Below, piece after piece: positions 36,051 to 48,500 of a stretch of 64,000 nt of DNA; within the stretch, counting starts at the first letter, position 1, and every line of letters begins with the position of its first letter. The stretch comes from Todiramphus chloris collaris (Eukaryota; Chordata; Aves; Coraciiformes; Alcedinidae), in the NCBI GenBank assembly GCA_025345505.1, contig JANVCC010000174.1:4684893-4748892 (forward strand). Direction: 5' to 3'. The notes under the pieces are model-generated. The model saw only the letters and a list, made by a program, of their open reading frames with translations, ran no database searches and had not been told where the DNA came from. Position numbers and translations under genes: made by a program.

Positions 36051-38729
36051 TTCTGTAGTTGTACGGATTTTTAGAGGGGAAGGTTTTTGTTGCAGAAATA
36101 AGCAAAGCACTGAAACGCAATTAGGATTTTTCTCTACAAAGTGGGGTGTTTTCTTCAGACTTTGGTCTCTTCCTTTCCAGATCTTCTCTCTATTGTGCTG
36201 ATTCTGTAGATTCTCCCCAAATGCTTGCTAGGGCTGCGTGTGCCACACACTCTGCGTTTCTTGTGACGCTTCGTCGGAGCTATTATGTTGTGAATAGTTT
36301 AGAGACAGAAATCCCAAAGGCTAATATTTTTTTTTCCAGCGGCTTTAAAAATAAGATACAGCTTTTTTTTTTCCCTTAGAAGAATCTACTTTATGCACTC
36401 TACCCCAATATGCACGGAATTCATCTTTTAATTTGTAGAAGTGTCATCTTGAATTCAAATAGAAAGCAAACTACCCCAGGCAGGGAGATCAGGTGGAGTG
36501 TTGTTGTGGACAGCAACGCTCTCTTAAGAGTTTGATTCTAAAAGGACCTTATGTAGAAATATTTTTAATGCCTGGTTGAGCTGGACTTTTACTGGAAATA
36601 TAATGCTGCCATTTAGTGGAGAGTAATTTGGACACTTTCCCTGCTGGTTTTACTAGAGGAAAATGCATATTAAGGAACACATTGAAATACTGTTTCAAGC
36701 TTTATTCTTTGTTTCTGCCAGCAGATATCCCTTAATAAAAGAAAACTTTTCTTTTTTTTTACTTAAAACCAAAGGCACTTTAAATCCTTAATAGCTGGTC
36801 TTCTTACAGCCAAGCTCTGAAGCAAGTGTTTGCATTTTTTAGAGTGTTTACTGAAAAATGCATGGGCTGAACTCTCTGCTCTGTGCTCAGCCTTATCTGT
36901 CCTCACGGCTCACTTCTGATGTCAGGTGTCCTCTGCTGCTTTTTATTAGCAGGACAGAATCTTTTCTGAGGGATAGTTGCAATTAGGACCAAACAGACCA
37001 GAAACGTAAAACTTGAAATATTAATAGACAGAGAGACCATGGGAAAGGTCTCGTGTTTGCCGATGTTTAGTTTTTATCATAGCCATCTTCATTTGTCCCG
37101 TGTCCTTCTCCTGCCTCATCCCTCACTGTCTCCAGCTCTGAGCAGCTCTGCAGTTCTTGGTGTTCTCCAGGACTAAGCTGGTTTTCAGTGTGTTCTACGT
37201 TAGACAGAGGTTCAGGCAAGTTTCATGTACTAGGTCCTTAAACACTAATTGCAAAGACAGAGTAACCTGGAGGGTAGACTGGGGCACTCCCAAGGCAGCG
37301 GCAACTGTGACAGTTCCCTGGTGGGAGAGGATTACATAGAATTTTCTGGAATTTTACATGGGAGGTGTGTTCAAACTTGTGTGTCCTTTGGACTTAATTG
37401 CAATGAGATGTGTGAACAAAAATGTCTATGAGTGGTCCTGCAAATGCGAGTGCTTTGGGCTGTGGCTCTCTCAGAGCAGGTGCTGGTTGCCCCAGGTGAT
37501 GTTGGTGAGTTCTGGTGAGCTTGGCAACCCAGTTCTTGAACGGCTGTGTCTGCCAGGACTCTGCTGCCTGAGCACTGATTTTCAGGATCCCTTTCCTAAT
37601 TGGCATCTGTGTTAGCAGTGTAACTCCTCAAAGGTCAGAGCAGATCCTGTGGCACTCCTCTGGCACAGTGGCAGGTTGGCAAAACCACTTCCCATCTGTG
37701 ACCACTTCCCTCCCTCTACATTTAATGCCCAGGTCTTTTTCCGGCTGTAAAACCTGCGACGATGAAGGGTTTTCATGAAGGAAAGAGAAAAAAGACATCT
37801 GTAAATGTTCACGTAAAGCAGGATTTACTTTTCCTCCCGTGGCAGTCAGGGTGGGATGGAAAACCTTTCAGAGCATCGCTCCAGGGTGAGAGAGCCGTGG
37901 CAGAGCCCTAGCAGGAGGTTGCTCTCTGGCAGTTTCTGGTTTGGTTGCTGAATGTGTTGCTTTCTGAGCAGCATCCACTAGCAGAAGCTGCAGGTAGTTA
38001 CCAGGGTAGACGGAGGAGAAGGGTTCTTGTAATGAATGGATGGATGGAAGAAACTGACGGGTCCAAGAATCTTAAAAGTTATAATAAGTAACTCATTCTT
38101 TGTTGTCCTTTCTTTATAACCATTACAATGAAATGAATATTGTCTGTGGACAGAGGAAGAGCCGTTTTAGCGAGGCTGTGAAGCATGTAGTGCATCAATC
38201 CCATCCTTAAGGAGAAAGGAATCATTCTGGTCACCACAATTTCGACACTAGTTTGCATCCTTTCTGGCAGAAGGAAACCTGGGTATTTTAGACTAGCTTC
38301 CAGACATGGCCTTGCACTGCACTGAATTTTGGGTCTTTGGCTTTTGTGTGCCAACTCTTTGAAGTTAATAGCAGCCATCCTTTGCTCTAGGCTGAAGGTC
38401 CCTGTGTGTTGAGGAGAACGTGGCTTTGCAGGGGAGCCGTTTGGCCAGCGGTTGGTTGCTTTCACCATTGCCGTGACTGGGAAACTATTCCTAGCTGAGC
38501 TGAACGATCCAACTTGTACCGAGGACTGTGCTGGACACCTTGACTTTTTTTATCTTGAAGCTGCACAGAACCTGTATCCTAGAGGACGTGAGCCTGTGGA
38601 GACTGGTGCCAGTTCCTGGTGCTGCCAAGTGCCCGAGGCTGGTGGCACCGAGGCTCCGCAACCCAGGCCAGACAGCTCCAGCCCAAGCAGGGAGCAGGTT
38701 TCCAGTTCTCTATTGTATTTCAGCTGTGG

Positions 38730-38742
38730 CCATCAGGTGGCA
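38730..38742 (+). promoter_or_regulatory. CTCF-like motif
   Basis: CCATCAGGTGGCA differs from the CTCF core consensus CCASYAGRKGGCR at one position (T for S). It is preceded by TGTGG, as in many CTCF sites. CTCF organises chromatin loops. One near-consensus match is expected occasionally by chance in 64 kb. Confidence 0.4.
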
Positions 38743-40651
38743 ATCTGATCACTGAGATCATTCGCTGTTCCAAAGTGGCTGTTTGGGTGGGTGCTGTTTG
38801 GTGCTCTCGAGTGTCCTCGGTGATTTATAGCAGCGTCTGTGGTGCTTCGGGCTGCCCCTGGCTCTGGGCTTGCGGGCGGTGAGGCTGGCACCGTGCTCCG
38901 AACGGAGTAGGACCGGGTATGGACAGGCCCTCGTTATCTTCTGCATCGGGTGGGTTAGGGGTGGGCAGCACCATGTCCCGGGGTGTAACGAACCCCGTCG
39001 GTTGTTGGCAGAAGTTAAGCACACGCTTGCTTAATGGAAATGTTTGCACTGCTGGCTGATAGAAACTGTAATGTGGAGGATTCGTTCTCAGCTCTGCTGG
39101 TCTGCAAATTGATCACAAAAATGACTTTATTTTTGCTGGTGAAACATACTGAGCGTACAGCAAACAGAGACAGAATCCTCTCAGCCCCAGAGTTAAAAAT
39201 GCAGGGGTCTTGTTTGCTGAAGGTGTGCAATATTCCACCGCTTCCTTCTAACGCAGCACCGAATCTGGAATGGTTTTGGATGGTTGTCTCCTTTTCCGAC
39301 CTGGGAATGTTTCTAGAGGACAATCCATACAGTGCAGGAACCTCGCTACGTTCCGTGGCCTTGTAAAGGTGGTGGTGACATCCCTGTTTGGGTTGTAAGA
39401 GATGTTTGAGGTCACCCACGGCTCTTCCTCTAGAGTAAGGAAAATGGAAATGAATCCCAGGGAAGTCTGGATGTGGTGGGCATTGTTCTGGCGACACCTT
39501 CTTCTTGGGCTGTTACAGTAGCCCAAGAGCAAACCATTCTAGACAGCACTACTCTGTTAATACCTGTATGCATTTCTAAACTTACAGCATGGAACAAGTT
39601 GTGTATTTTGAATAATTAAGTAAAAAAAACCAAAACAAAACCATCCAAAAATCGAAAACCTTTCAGCAACCAAGTAATCCCCAAGGCCACAGAATCTGTC
39701 AGTCTGTCACTGTTGCATGTGCAAAGTTACAATTCAACTTCCATATTGGTATTTTCTACCCTTTTGCTCAAAGTCTTTTCTTGGGCCTGAGATTCTAGAT
39801 TAGCTTCAAGTCAAAGCCTGAGTTCAGTGGGTGCCTGTAATTCTTCTTGGTGTGAAGATCCCGTTCTGGAGCTGTCTGCCAGATCTGAGTTTGGAAAGTC
39901 ACCCGGTGTCAGCCACCAGCACAGCACCCTGGAGCGTGACAGAAGCGTTAGGGACTCAGTTGGGTGTTCTCTTTGATATTCCCTTTTCCTTGGTGGGAGT
40001 TCTGAGTACAGAAGGAATGTAGGATCAGGCCCAGTTTTATTTTTATTTCGAGGTCAGTGAAGTTCAAGGTGGGTTGTGCTTTCTGATCAGACACTGGGTG
40101 CCCGAGATCAACTTGTTCTTGGTGTGCTCTGGAAGCGCCCCTTGCACAGGAGTCAGAGACGTTTGCAGTGTCTGTGAGTGTGGAAGATGCTGAGTAATTT
40201 CAGATAGGTAGATGCTTCCTTAGCAGAATTTTATACCGTGTCATAATATGAATAAATATATTAAAAGAACAAATACAAAACCTACAAAAACCCCACCCAA
40301 AATCTAACACACTGTTTCTTCTCCCACCGTTTCCTCTAACATCAGACTTTATTTCATAACAGCTGCTAAATAGATTATTCATGAAGTCTCTCACCGATAC
40401 TGAAGGACCACTCTCGTTGTTGCAAGAACCTCATTGGTGTCACACAGATTTTAAGCCTATGCCCATATCTGATTATCTGTGGAAACAACCTTTCAATGGG
40501 TCTTTTTATGGAGTAATTTTGCTAGGGAGCTTTGAAAGGACTAATTTCAGTTTCGTGACAATAACAATAAGGTCAAGTTGTATTTCTGTACCGATTTTCA
40601 CGTAACCAGGCACTCCAGAGCATGGAAATCCTTGCTGTTAGCAGAGGGGCA

Positions 40652-40689
40652 GATGTAGGACAGCGTGGTTGATGTAGGACAGCGTGGTT
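40652..40689. repeat. 19-base perfect tandem duplication
   Basis: GATGTAGGACAGCGTGGTT occurs twice head to tail with no change, which points to a recent duplication. Confidence 0.85.
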
Positions 40690-41689
40690 GTCATCGGTGA
40701 GTGGCCACGTCGCCCCTCCGGCTCTGGAAGGGCAGCCAGCTGATCTGTGAGGGAACTCGCTAGAGCTGAAGATTGTTCCTAAACAACAAGATGTTCTCTG
40801 CTTCTTCTTCTTCTTGTTGTTGTTTTTTGCTTTTTAACCAGTTGTGTTACATCCAGAGCAATGCAGGGAGGAGCACTGAGGTTGGTAAAGGCTGCGATGT
40901 GCAGAGAGACCAGCCTAGAAGATTCTGCAGGGCAATGGTTGTAGGCCTGCCAGCAATGCCATAGCCTTGGTTCATGGTTTCTCTTGGTACAAGAGGTCAC
41001 TTAGATGTGGGTTCAACTTCAGAGTAAAACAAAATTGAATCAGAACTGGCCTGATTGTCCCCTGGAAGAAAAGAAATGAACAGTGCTCAGTAGTGAGGTG
41101 CCCTCATACTTGTATAATTTGAGAATTTTCACAGGTCGTGCTCCAATAAACCTGGTTTTGCTTTTCAACTCGGTTGGAATTCCTGTTTCTTAAGTGCAAA
41201 AGAGGCTAATCATAGAGTAGAAAATAATTTGACTTGCTAATACTAGGAGAGAAAACAGTTACAGCAACCACAAGTATTTTCAGGATTACGGAGTAGATGA
41301 TACTTAGGAAAGCTTGTTCCTGGTGACGTGGTGGAGTTCGGAGGGTTGTGCTTTTTAGCAGAGGAGACATTTGTAAGCTGGGGCAGGCAGGGTTCTGTAT
41401 TTCTCTGAAGCTGCAGCAAAAAAAAAATCTTGGCAAAGGAATCAAAATCCTCTTCTTTAGTAAAGTCTGCCACCAGGTTTCTTAGGCATGAACTCAGGAA
41501 AATCTTTATTAGGCATTAAAAAAAGAAGAGGAGATGTGTCTTCCAGACAGAAGGTGTATTCTGCGGCCGGGGAAGAGCCGGAGCCTGTGTGCCTGCGCGG
41601 GAGCCTCGCTTGTTCAGCTCTCCTGCCCTGATGGTTTCTCTTTGGCAGCAAGGGCCGTCTCCATGCTGCAGCGAAAGCTGTCATTTTTG

Positions 41690-41960
41690 TTGGGTGCCGT
41701 TTCCCCCCCGATGACATCAGAGGGCAGTCATTAATATGCACTGTGGGAGTCCCTCTCAGCTCTGCGTGGGTCACAATGAGGCGGTTGTTGGACTTGTTAT
41801 CATAGTGGAAACTACCGTGCAATGAAAGCACAGTCATGCTGCCTCATGTTTAATTGAGGGATGGCAAATCTGCTCCCAAAATACCTCAGCTACTTGTATT
41901 GTATGACAAATGTGTTTTTCTTTTCCCCTTCATCTGCTTCCCTTCCCCCTATTTTTGGAA
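41690..41960. promoter_or_regulatory. Candidate conserved non-coding element with CTCF-like and CRE-like words
   Basis: ATGACATCAGAGGGCAG at 41711-41727 combines a CRE-like TGACATCA with CAGAGGGCA, the right half of the CTCF core. It is followed by CATTAATATGC, GAGGCGGTTGTTGG, and TTTAATTGAGG (41849-41859). Repeat-free until the A run near 41962. Confidence 0.4.
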
Positions 41961-42577
41961 TAAAAAAAAAAAAAAATAAAAGCAGAGCTCCGTTTCCATA
42001 TGAATGTTGTAGCTGAGCAATGGACTCCTCTTGGAAACATCCCCAAACATCAGTCCCCCCAGTCCACCCCGCTCGCTCCCCAGCTTCCCAGCTCTTGAGC
42101 GTTTCAGGCTCCCCGGGGCTTGTTTGGTTTTTTCTTTGTTGGTTGGTTGGTTGCTCTGGTTTTGTTTTAGCACGGTCAGAAGTGGTTGTGTAACTTGCTT
42201 CTCCAGCTCATCTCCTGCTCCTGCGGGCATTTGGCATTGTCATGGGTGTGTGGCCAGGCTGGTCAGCGGGGACACCGGAGGGGGACACAGCCCGCGGCCC
42301 GGGGACAGTCCACGCACGCCCACTGCTGCTGGCAGCCTGGGAGAGTGGAAGGGCCTGGCTCTCACCTTGTTCACCCCGCATCTTTCTTTACCTACTGCGG
42401 CTCTGTTGACTCCTCACGCTCAGAGTTCGCGTTAGAAGGTGCTGGGGCCTGCTGAAGGATGCTGCCAGGTCGTCACCGCGTGGCTGGTGGGAGTGCTCGA
42501 GGCTTCCTTTGGGTATCGCTCGTGTTTCTGATCAAGAGCAGTTGTTCAGTCTGTGCATAATTTTCTGATTGGTGAAA

Positions 42578-42666
42578 ATTATTTATATTTAATTATATAT
42601 TTTATTTAATTATATATTATATATATAATTATATATAATATATAATTTAATTATATTAATATTATT
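42578..42666. repeat. AT-only low-complexity block, imperfectly palindromic
   Basis: Nearly 90 bases of only A and T built from TATA, AATT and TTTAAT words, including ATTATATATATAATTATATA. It can fold on itself and is likely variable in length. Confidence 0.8.
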
Positions 42667-44205
42667 GACCATCTCTATGCCACTTGTATTCCTCTCGGAT
42701 AGAATTTCCAGAATCAGAACTTTCTGATAAAACTCCGGTTCTCTTGCCAGCTGAATCCCCTGTATTTGGAAATAATATCAGCCCTGCTTCAGCCTGACAG
42801 GAGGCATGCGGAGAGCGGTTCATCCCACTCCCATCCAACAGGATATTCTAATATGCTAACAAGCACTCCTATTGCCGTGGTACCGACTCTGAAGTTACAT
42901 AGTCATTGTTTTTCTTTTGTTTATGAGCAGCTTTCAGGGAAAATGTCTGCAACTCTCTTCTTCAAACAGAGTGCAAATGGTCTTTTTTAGTTAGAGGGAG
43001 ATTTCATCAATGGTCTTTGTGCGTTGGGAAACTGGAACTAAATGTATATGTGTATCATGTTTCAGATGTAGGAAATACAAGAGCCCGGTTCTGGTAACTC
43101 TGTGTTTAAAAGCGTTACGATGCCTGAGTAGCTGTTCACTTACAGCCTATGATATTAAAGTATTACACTTTGGATGATAAAGATCATAAAATCTGTAAAC
43201 AGCCCCGCTCAGCACTAACAGTCTGAGGAAGTAAACGCATCCCGCAGATGAATTCTGTTGCCTTATGACTGTGGGAATTTCACTGTATACAAGTCCAAGG
43301 GAAACTTGGTCAAAAAACAGTTCCCTGTCTTTGGGCAATTTTGCAAAACATAATAATAAGCTTAAAAATGTATGAATTTTGTAGTCAGAGGACTTAAGTT
43401 TCAAAACTTTGTATGGTCGGGGAAGTGGAGGAGGAAAGGGGACAGCTGTTGGTGGCATTTGGTTCTGAAAATAGAAAAATGAAATGTATTCTTGGGTTCA
43501 GAGATCTGACATCCACTCAGCTACGATCCCCCATGCTTGCTGGCCCCGTGACAGAGCGGGCAGAGTCACAGCAGAGCTCCAGCTGGGTTGCCTGGGCTCC
43601 TGCTGTGGAAGCGTGGACGAGTTCGGCACAACTACAGGGCTGGGGGGCTGGCGGAATCCCCTCTGCCTGGCAGGGAATAGCTGGAGGGAGCCGTGGGAGG
43701 CCTTATGGCAAGGATGCTTTGGAAGGTTGGCCTCTTTGGTTGATCCATAAATGAATCTGGAGGAAATGTGGCAGTTTCTTAGCAGAGCTGCACCCAGCGA
43801 GCAGAATTCTGCCGTGAAATCACTGAAATGCGTGTCTGAGCGAAGCATCTTGGATTCAGCAGACGGGCATTTTCTGGTTAAAAATATTTTTCTGAAAACT
43901 TCTTACTCAACTCCCGTGTTCACAGACTTTTCTCTTAGTTTTCTTTCAGTGCATTCTGGTAAACATGTCCCAGAGTATTTGTTTTTGACAAGTGATGGAA
44001 GAGGAAGGGATGTTTGAAGAATATTTTTAGCTTGTGCAAGCCAATATCAACCCAGAGAACGAATGCGTGTTGTTACAGGTTTAATAATAGAATTGACTTG
44101 TAATTCTCTGAAGTGTAATAATTTATTGCTGGAAAATGAAGTTTAAAAATCCCTGCAGGATTATGGGTATTTGCTTTAGAGGGGAGTGTTGTTTGTTCTC
44201 CCCAA

Positions 44206-44233
44206 ACACACAAACACACACACACACACACAC
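44206..44233. repeat. (CA)n microsatellite
   Basis: CA units with one AA interruption, about 750 bases upstream of the exon. Likely polymorphic. Confidence 0.85.
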
Positions 44234-44930
44234 TCTTCCTATCCTCTGGGCTAATTTTTGATCCACTGAGCTGAGCGGTGCTGTCGTGATGCTGGAGATG
44301 CTAAGCCTGCAGGGTGTGATGGGGTATGCCTAACTGGATGCCATTATCAGTTCTGGCTAATAATGTTAACTCCTTCTACTTAAAATTTTGTCTTTATTGT
44401 GTATACAACCCTTTCAGATCTTCTCACGTGTTTTGTGGGTGTTCTTTTCTGCTACCTTAAACAACGGAAGAAGCTGAGGCTCAGGGAACAGCTGCAGGCC
44501 ATTGCTGAGGTGTAGCTGGGAGGTCACATCAGCCACAGCTTCTGTTGTGTGACACGCTGAACCCAAGAAACCCAAGTACGAGGCAAAGAGTTCTTGCCAA
44601 ACTGAAGTTGGATTTTACCTTGATTTCTAATTTTATTTCCTCTGCAAAATACACTGAGCCAGCTAAAACAATAAATGGTCACAGGGTACCCTGATCACCT
44701 CTTCTGTGTTTTCTTCCCTCTTTCTGCCCCTGATCCAGTGTGATGCGACAGGCCTGCGGTTTAGCTTCCTTCTCATCCTTCTGTAGCACTGAGTATTGTG
44801 CCACCAGTACCAATATTCTGGCACAGCTCCACCTGGGTCCTGTAGGGCAGGGTTATCTCTTTTGCTGTGCCGACTCCTATCCCTAAAGCGTGTGAACTAG
44901 GCTTAAATGAAACTTTGTCCCAAGAAGAGA

Positions 44931-44988
44931 TTAACTAATGTTCACGTGAGTATTTCAGTGTGTTTTGTTCTGCTGTTTCCCCTTTTAG
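44931..44988 (+). other. PRDM16: Splice acceptor region of exon 2
   Basis: A branch-point-like CTAAT lies at 44935-44939. The pyrimidine tract runs 44959-44986 and is free of A, ending TTTTAG at 44988. A second AG at 44957-44958 (TTTCAG) sits 30 bases upstream and in frame, and it is the closest possible competing acceptor. An E-box CACGTG lies at 44943-44948 but may mean nothing here. Confidence 0.8.
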
Positions 44989-45338
44989 GTGACAGCGAGA
45001 TTGTAAATAATATGTACGAGACCGACCCTGATCTCCTTGCTGGAGAAAGCGCAGAGGAGGAAACAGAGGACAGTATTATGTCCCCCATTCCTGTCGGACC
45101 TCCATCACCCTTTCCCACCAGTGAGGACTTCACTCCCAAGGAGGGCTCACCTTATGAAGCTCCCGTCTACATTCCTGATGACATTCCAATCCCACCAGAT
45201 TTTGAACTCAGAGAATCTTCGATTCCAGGGGCAGGGCTAGGGATTTGGGCCAAAAAGAAGATTGAAGTTGGGGAAAGATTTGGACCCTATATGACAGTAC
45301 AAAGGAGCACATTAAAGGAAACAAACTTTGGATGGGAG
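44989..45338 (+). CDS. PRDM16: PRDM16 exon 2 (internal coding exon, start of PR/SET domain)
   Basis: The exon completes a split Gly codon (phase 1 at the 5' side) and then encodes 116 whole codons, ending in phase 0 after Trp-Glu. Exon residues 1-30 are acidic (EEETED around 22-27). Residues 31-70 are proline-rich ([16 protein letters not shown], then [11 protein letters not shown]). Residues 71-116 begin the PR domain with [20 protein letters not shown] and end at NFGWE. This arrangement is that of PRDM16; MECOM shares the TPKEGSPY and ELRES blocks but has a different N-terminal part. PRDM16 is a nuclear zinc-finger regulator with reported H3K9 methyltransferase activity. It acts in craniofacial, cardiac, neural and blood stem cell development and, in mammals, brown fat. 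The exon is bounded by a pyrimidine-rich acceptor (AG at 44987-44988) and a strong donor (GTAAGC from 45339). There is no stop or frameshift inside. The rest of the PR domain and all zinc fingers lie outside the window. Confidence 0.95.
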
Positions 45339-45521
45339 GTAAGCGTGTCGAATGTGATCGTCACATTCATTTGTCTTCTGTGCAAACTGTTTGTAAAGCT
45401 GGACCGAGTCCTGCCCGGCCTGGGGACAGAAGTAGTGACTTTGCTAATGCCGTATTTCCTTGCGTTATTTTGCATCCCTGATGACAGGCAGTGTTGTAAG
45501 AGCAGCAGGAATCCTTTCTGA

Positions 45522-48500
45522 GGTAGCTTCTTGAGCTACACTACTGCTCTGGCACCATTTGAGAAGGTTGGTTTTAAATGATGTCGGGTCACTTCTTAAA
45601 GTGCTTGTCATTTTCAGATTGTGTTCAGAACTTGTCACAGTGGAAGAAATATGATTAGTCGCATCATGTTTTGTAGTTGGGTGTGTTACCTTTGACTTCC
45701 AGTCCATGTAAGCTGTGCAGGCGTTATTAACTGGTCATAGAAAAATCCCATGTACCCATTAACACCCTAGGTGTTCTTGAGTTCTTGTTCTGCAGCAAAG
45801 ATAAAGAAACGTGAAAGTCATTTTTCCCTAAGAGCTAAACAAAATCCAGTCTTCAAGAGGAAACAGCACTATCCCAGAACTCCTGTCTTTCTCCCTGCTT
45901 TCCTGGGATTGTCTCAGAAACCATCCTAGTCTCTTCTGCTCCCGTGTTCTCCATTTGAAAACGTCTGTACCCCTGAGAGTTACCATAAATGACAGTAGAT
46001 CCTGGGAACAAGTGACACGTAGCCTAGCATTTACAGCGTGTCACAGTTTTATCCCAGTGCATCCAGTGTCCACTGTGGAATGTGCACGTGCTCCAATGTG
46101 CGACCCTGACGCCCATCCCAACACTGCAGAGCCCCCGTGGTGTCGGGGCTTGAGGAGGAGGCTGGGGCAGCTGGTTCAGAGACTGGGGTGCTGTTCGATG
46201 GGCTAGCCCTGTCCCTCAAAACATGGGGAAGCTGAATTTTGCTTCCCTTTCCCCCTGGGCAAAGCAGCAGCGTGGCCTGTTTACTCCATTGGCTGCTGAC
46301 CGATGTGAAGCCGTGGTTTGAAATGTTTTAGAGTAGGAAGGAAGGAGGTAGGAAGCAACCAAGGGATAAAACTGCAAAACTTAACAAGTGGGCAAGCCAG
46401 CAGCACAAGCACAGAAGCCCTGTTTTTCCTAGAAAATGAGATGAAAAAGGCCAATCTTAAGCATTAACATTTTAAATTGTGTCTGATTATATTTACACTC
46501 TTGATTGTGAGGTCTGAAAAATCAGTGAGCGATTAGATTCTGTGAAGCCCAAAGAGGTATGTGCAGATGGTTTTGTGTCCAGAGTGCAGGAAAAAGCAAA
46601 AAACATTTGCTATAAAAGCCAAATGCAATCCTGCTTTGTCATTTTACAGTAGGAAATGTCTGGAGAGCTAAAAGCAGAGTCTGGCTGAATGACTGAGTTG
46701 AGAGTTTCCTTTTATCTCTGCTAATGCAGGGGCAGAAGGGAGATTCAGAGGAGAGTTTTGGTTCCCTCTCCCCCCAGTCAGTGGCATCTCTCGGGAGTTC
46801 ATCTGTGTGTTAGCTGCTCTTCTTGTGAGTGTCCTTACAGAATGCTTGATTACTATTAGCTTCAGAACACAGGGGTTTGGGGAAGCAGAATCCCTGTTAA
46901 TACACTGGAACTTGGCTGTTTCAGGGAGGCTGTAGGTATGAGGCTGCTTGAGGTTACCTAATGTACTGCTCCCTGGAAGGTCTCTCCGTTTTTCCTCTAG
47001 GAATAAAGAACATTGATTATTTGTAGGCTGCAGTGTGGAAGTGGCTCCTACAGAAATGTGAATTCTCTTTTTCTGAACCTAGCCTTTATAGGTGACCTTT
47101 GTTGGTTTTGTTTGGTTATTTTTAAAGATGGTGATTTTGTTGCTGTTGTTGTTTTGAACAAGGGTCTGTCCTCCTTGGCTGCTACAAGTCAGATCAGATT
47201 TGAGGAATGCAAATCTTTTTTTTTTCTATGACCTTGGCAAAACTTTGTCCTCGTGTCTTATATTTCTGATAAAAGTTTGTATTTACATTCATGTGTTTAA
47301 GAAACGTTCCCTGTATCCATTCTGCGCTGAATGCCAGGCCTGATAGAAGCTGTATCTATTAACTTCAGTCTGCGTTGACTTTGTGATACTGTTTATTTTA
47401 GTAGTGTAATTGAACAAACCTTCCTTCTCCCTGGCACTTCTCGCATTTCAGCGGCATTCTTTTGTTCTCTGGTTTGGCAGGTACGTTTCAGACGTGAAAG
47501 GAAGGACTATTTGTCCTCCATCAGATGTCCTCAAACACTGTCTTAGACCCACCCTGACACTATCTCTCATGACCTTGCTTGTACTTGCAGATACCTCCTG
47601 AATTTTTCCACTTCCCAGGATGTTCAAAGGCAGTTCAGAAATCTGTTCCTAGTCACTCGGTACCTTCGTCATTTCGCTTGGGAACAAGATACACAAATAC
47701 AGGAATCCGTGTAATAAACACCGCCTGCCTGGGTGTTGGTTTCTGAGCTGTTCCCTTCGACTAGAAGGCTGGAAAAGCCTTCAAGATGTTGTAGGCAGCT
47801 TTACATGATGTCACTTGTGCTGGGCGATTGTATCTTGGGATCTGCTTCCATCCTTTGTTAATAAAATAGAGTAGGAAGACAAGGGGCAGCAAGGCAAAAA
47901 AAAAAAGGGGATGAGTTTTTTGTCAGCCTAGGACTCGTTGACTAGAGTTTTGCCTCTGTTGTGTTTGACAATAGTGACGAATCCGGCACAGCCAGTGTTT
48001 GTAGCATCCCAGAAGTGTTCCTTCTGCTGTTCGACCTGACTTGTGGACAAGACTTCTCTGTGACTTGTAGTTTTGACTTGCAGTGACTTGAGAGTCGAAT
48101 GCTATTGTAAGACTCCTTACACATAACCCCTTATCGAGTTCTTGCTGAGGTATCACTGTTACACTTGAATTGCCTATTCTATTAGTTATATTAGTAGTTT
48201 TTCTTCAGGAATGGTATTTGTTCTTCTCACCCAGCCACCTTCGCTGTTCATATTTCTCACTTCATTTGCCATGGTTTATACTCTTGATAATGACACTTCC
48301 CTGGACACCCCACCCGCTCAGATCCTGAAAACCTGCTCTCTTTGTGTTTGCTTTAGTAGTCACCACTTCCTTCATTCTAACAGCATGCCTTTTGCACAAA
48401 AAATCCCTGCCCTTTCACAGGAAGTTTGTTGTCAGGCTGACTCAAGTCAGAGTGCCACCAGAAGTGGGAATGCTTACAAATGCCTCGCACCACAATTTGA

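Larger units (their letters stand above)
36051..41689. other. Intron, mostly featureless
   Basis: No gene recognised. A weaker CTCF-like word on the minus strand lies at 36607-36619. GC-rich patches near 38590-38900 give open frames but no protein I recognise. T/C simple repeats occur at 40798-40826 and a 19-base duplication at 40652. Confidence 0.5.
41961..44930. other. Intron end with simple repeats
   Basis: Includes an A run (41962-41975), TTGG repeats (42121-42152), a GC-rich patch (42200-42480), the AT palindromic block and a CA repeat. No gene recognised. Confidence 0.5.
1..44988 (+). other. PRDM16: PRDM16 intron 1 (partial, 5' end outside window unless an alternative first exon is used)
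   Basis: Everything upstream of the exon acceptor is inferred to be intron. I looked for the canonical PRDM16 exon 1, which encodes a short basic N-terminal peptide ending in a phase-1 donor, and did not find it. The intron ends with a pyrimidine tract at 44959-44986 that contains no A at all, followed by AG. A very long first intron is typical of PRDM16 and MECOM in vertebrates. If the CpG-linked donor at 2278 is used as an alternative start, the intron from that promoter would be about 42.7 kb. Confidence 0.85.

Noticed and set aside
44907-44988. Open frame continuing upstream of exon 2 to an ATG at 44907
   Set aside because: It crosses the pyrimidine tract and AG acceptor. PRDM16 exon 2 is internal in the family, so this ATG is intron sequence in frame by chance.
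44989-45338. MECOM (MDS1-EVI1) as the gene
   Set aside because: The PR-domain start is shared, but the acidic N-terminal part and the [16 protein letters not shown] stretch fit PRDM16, not MECOM.
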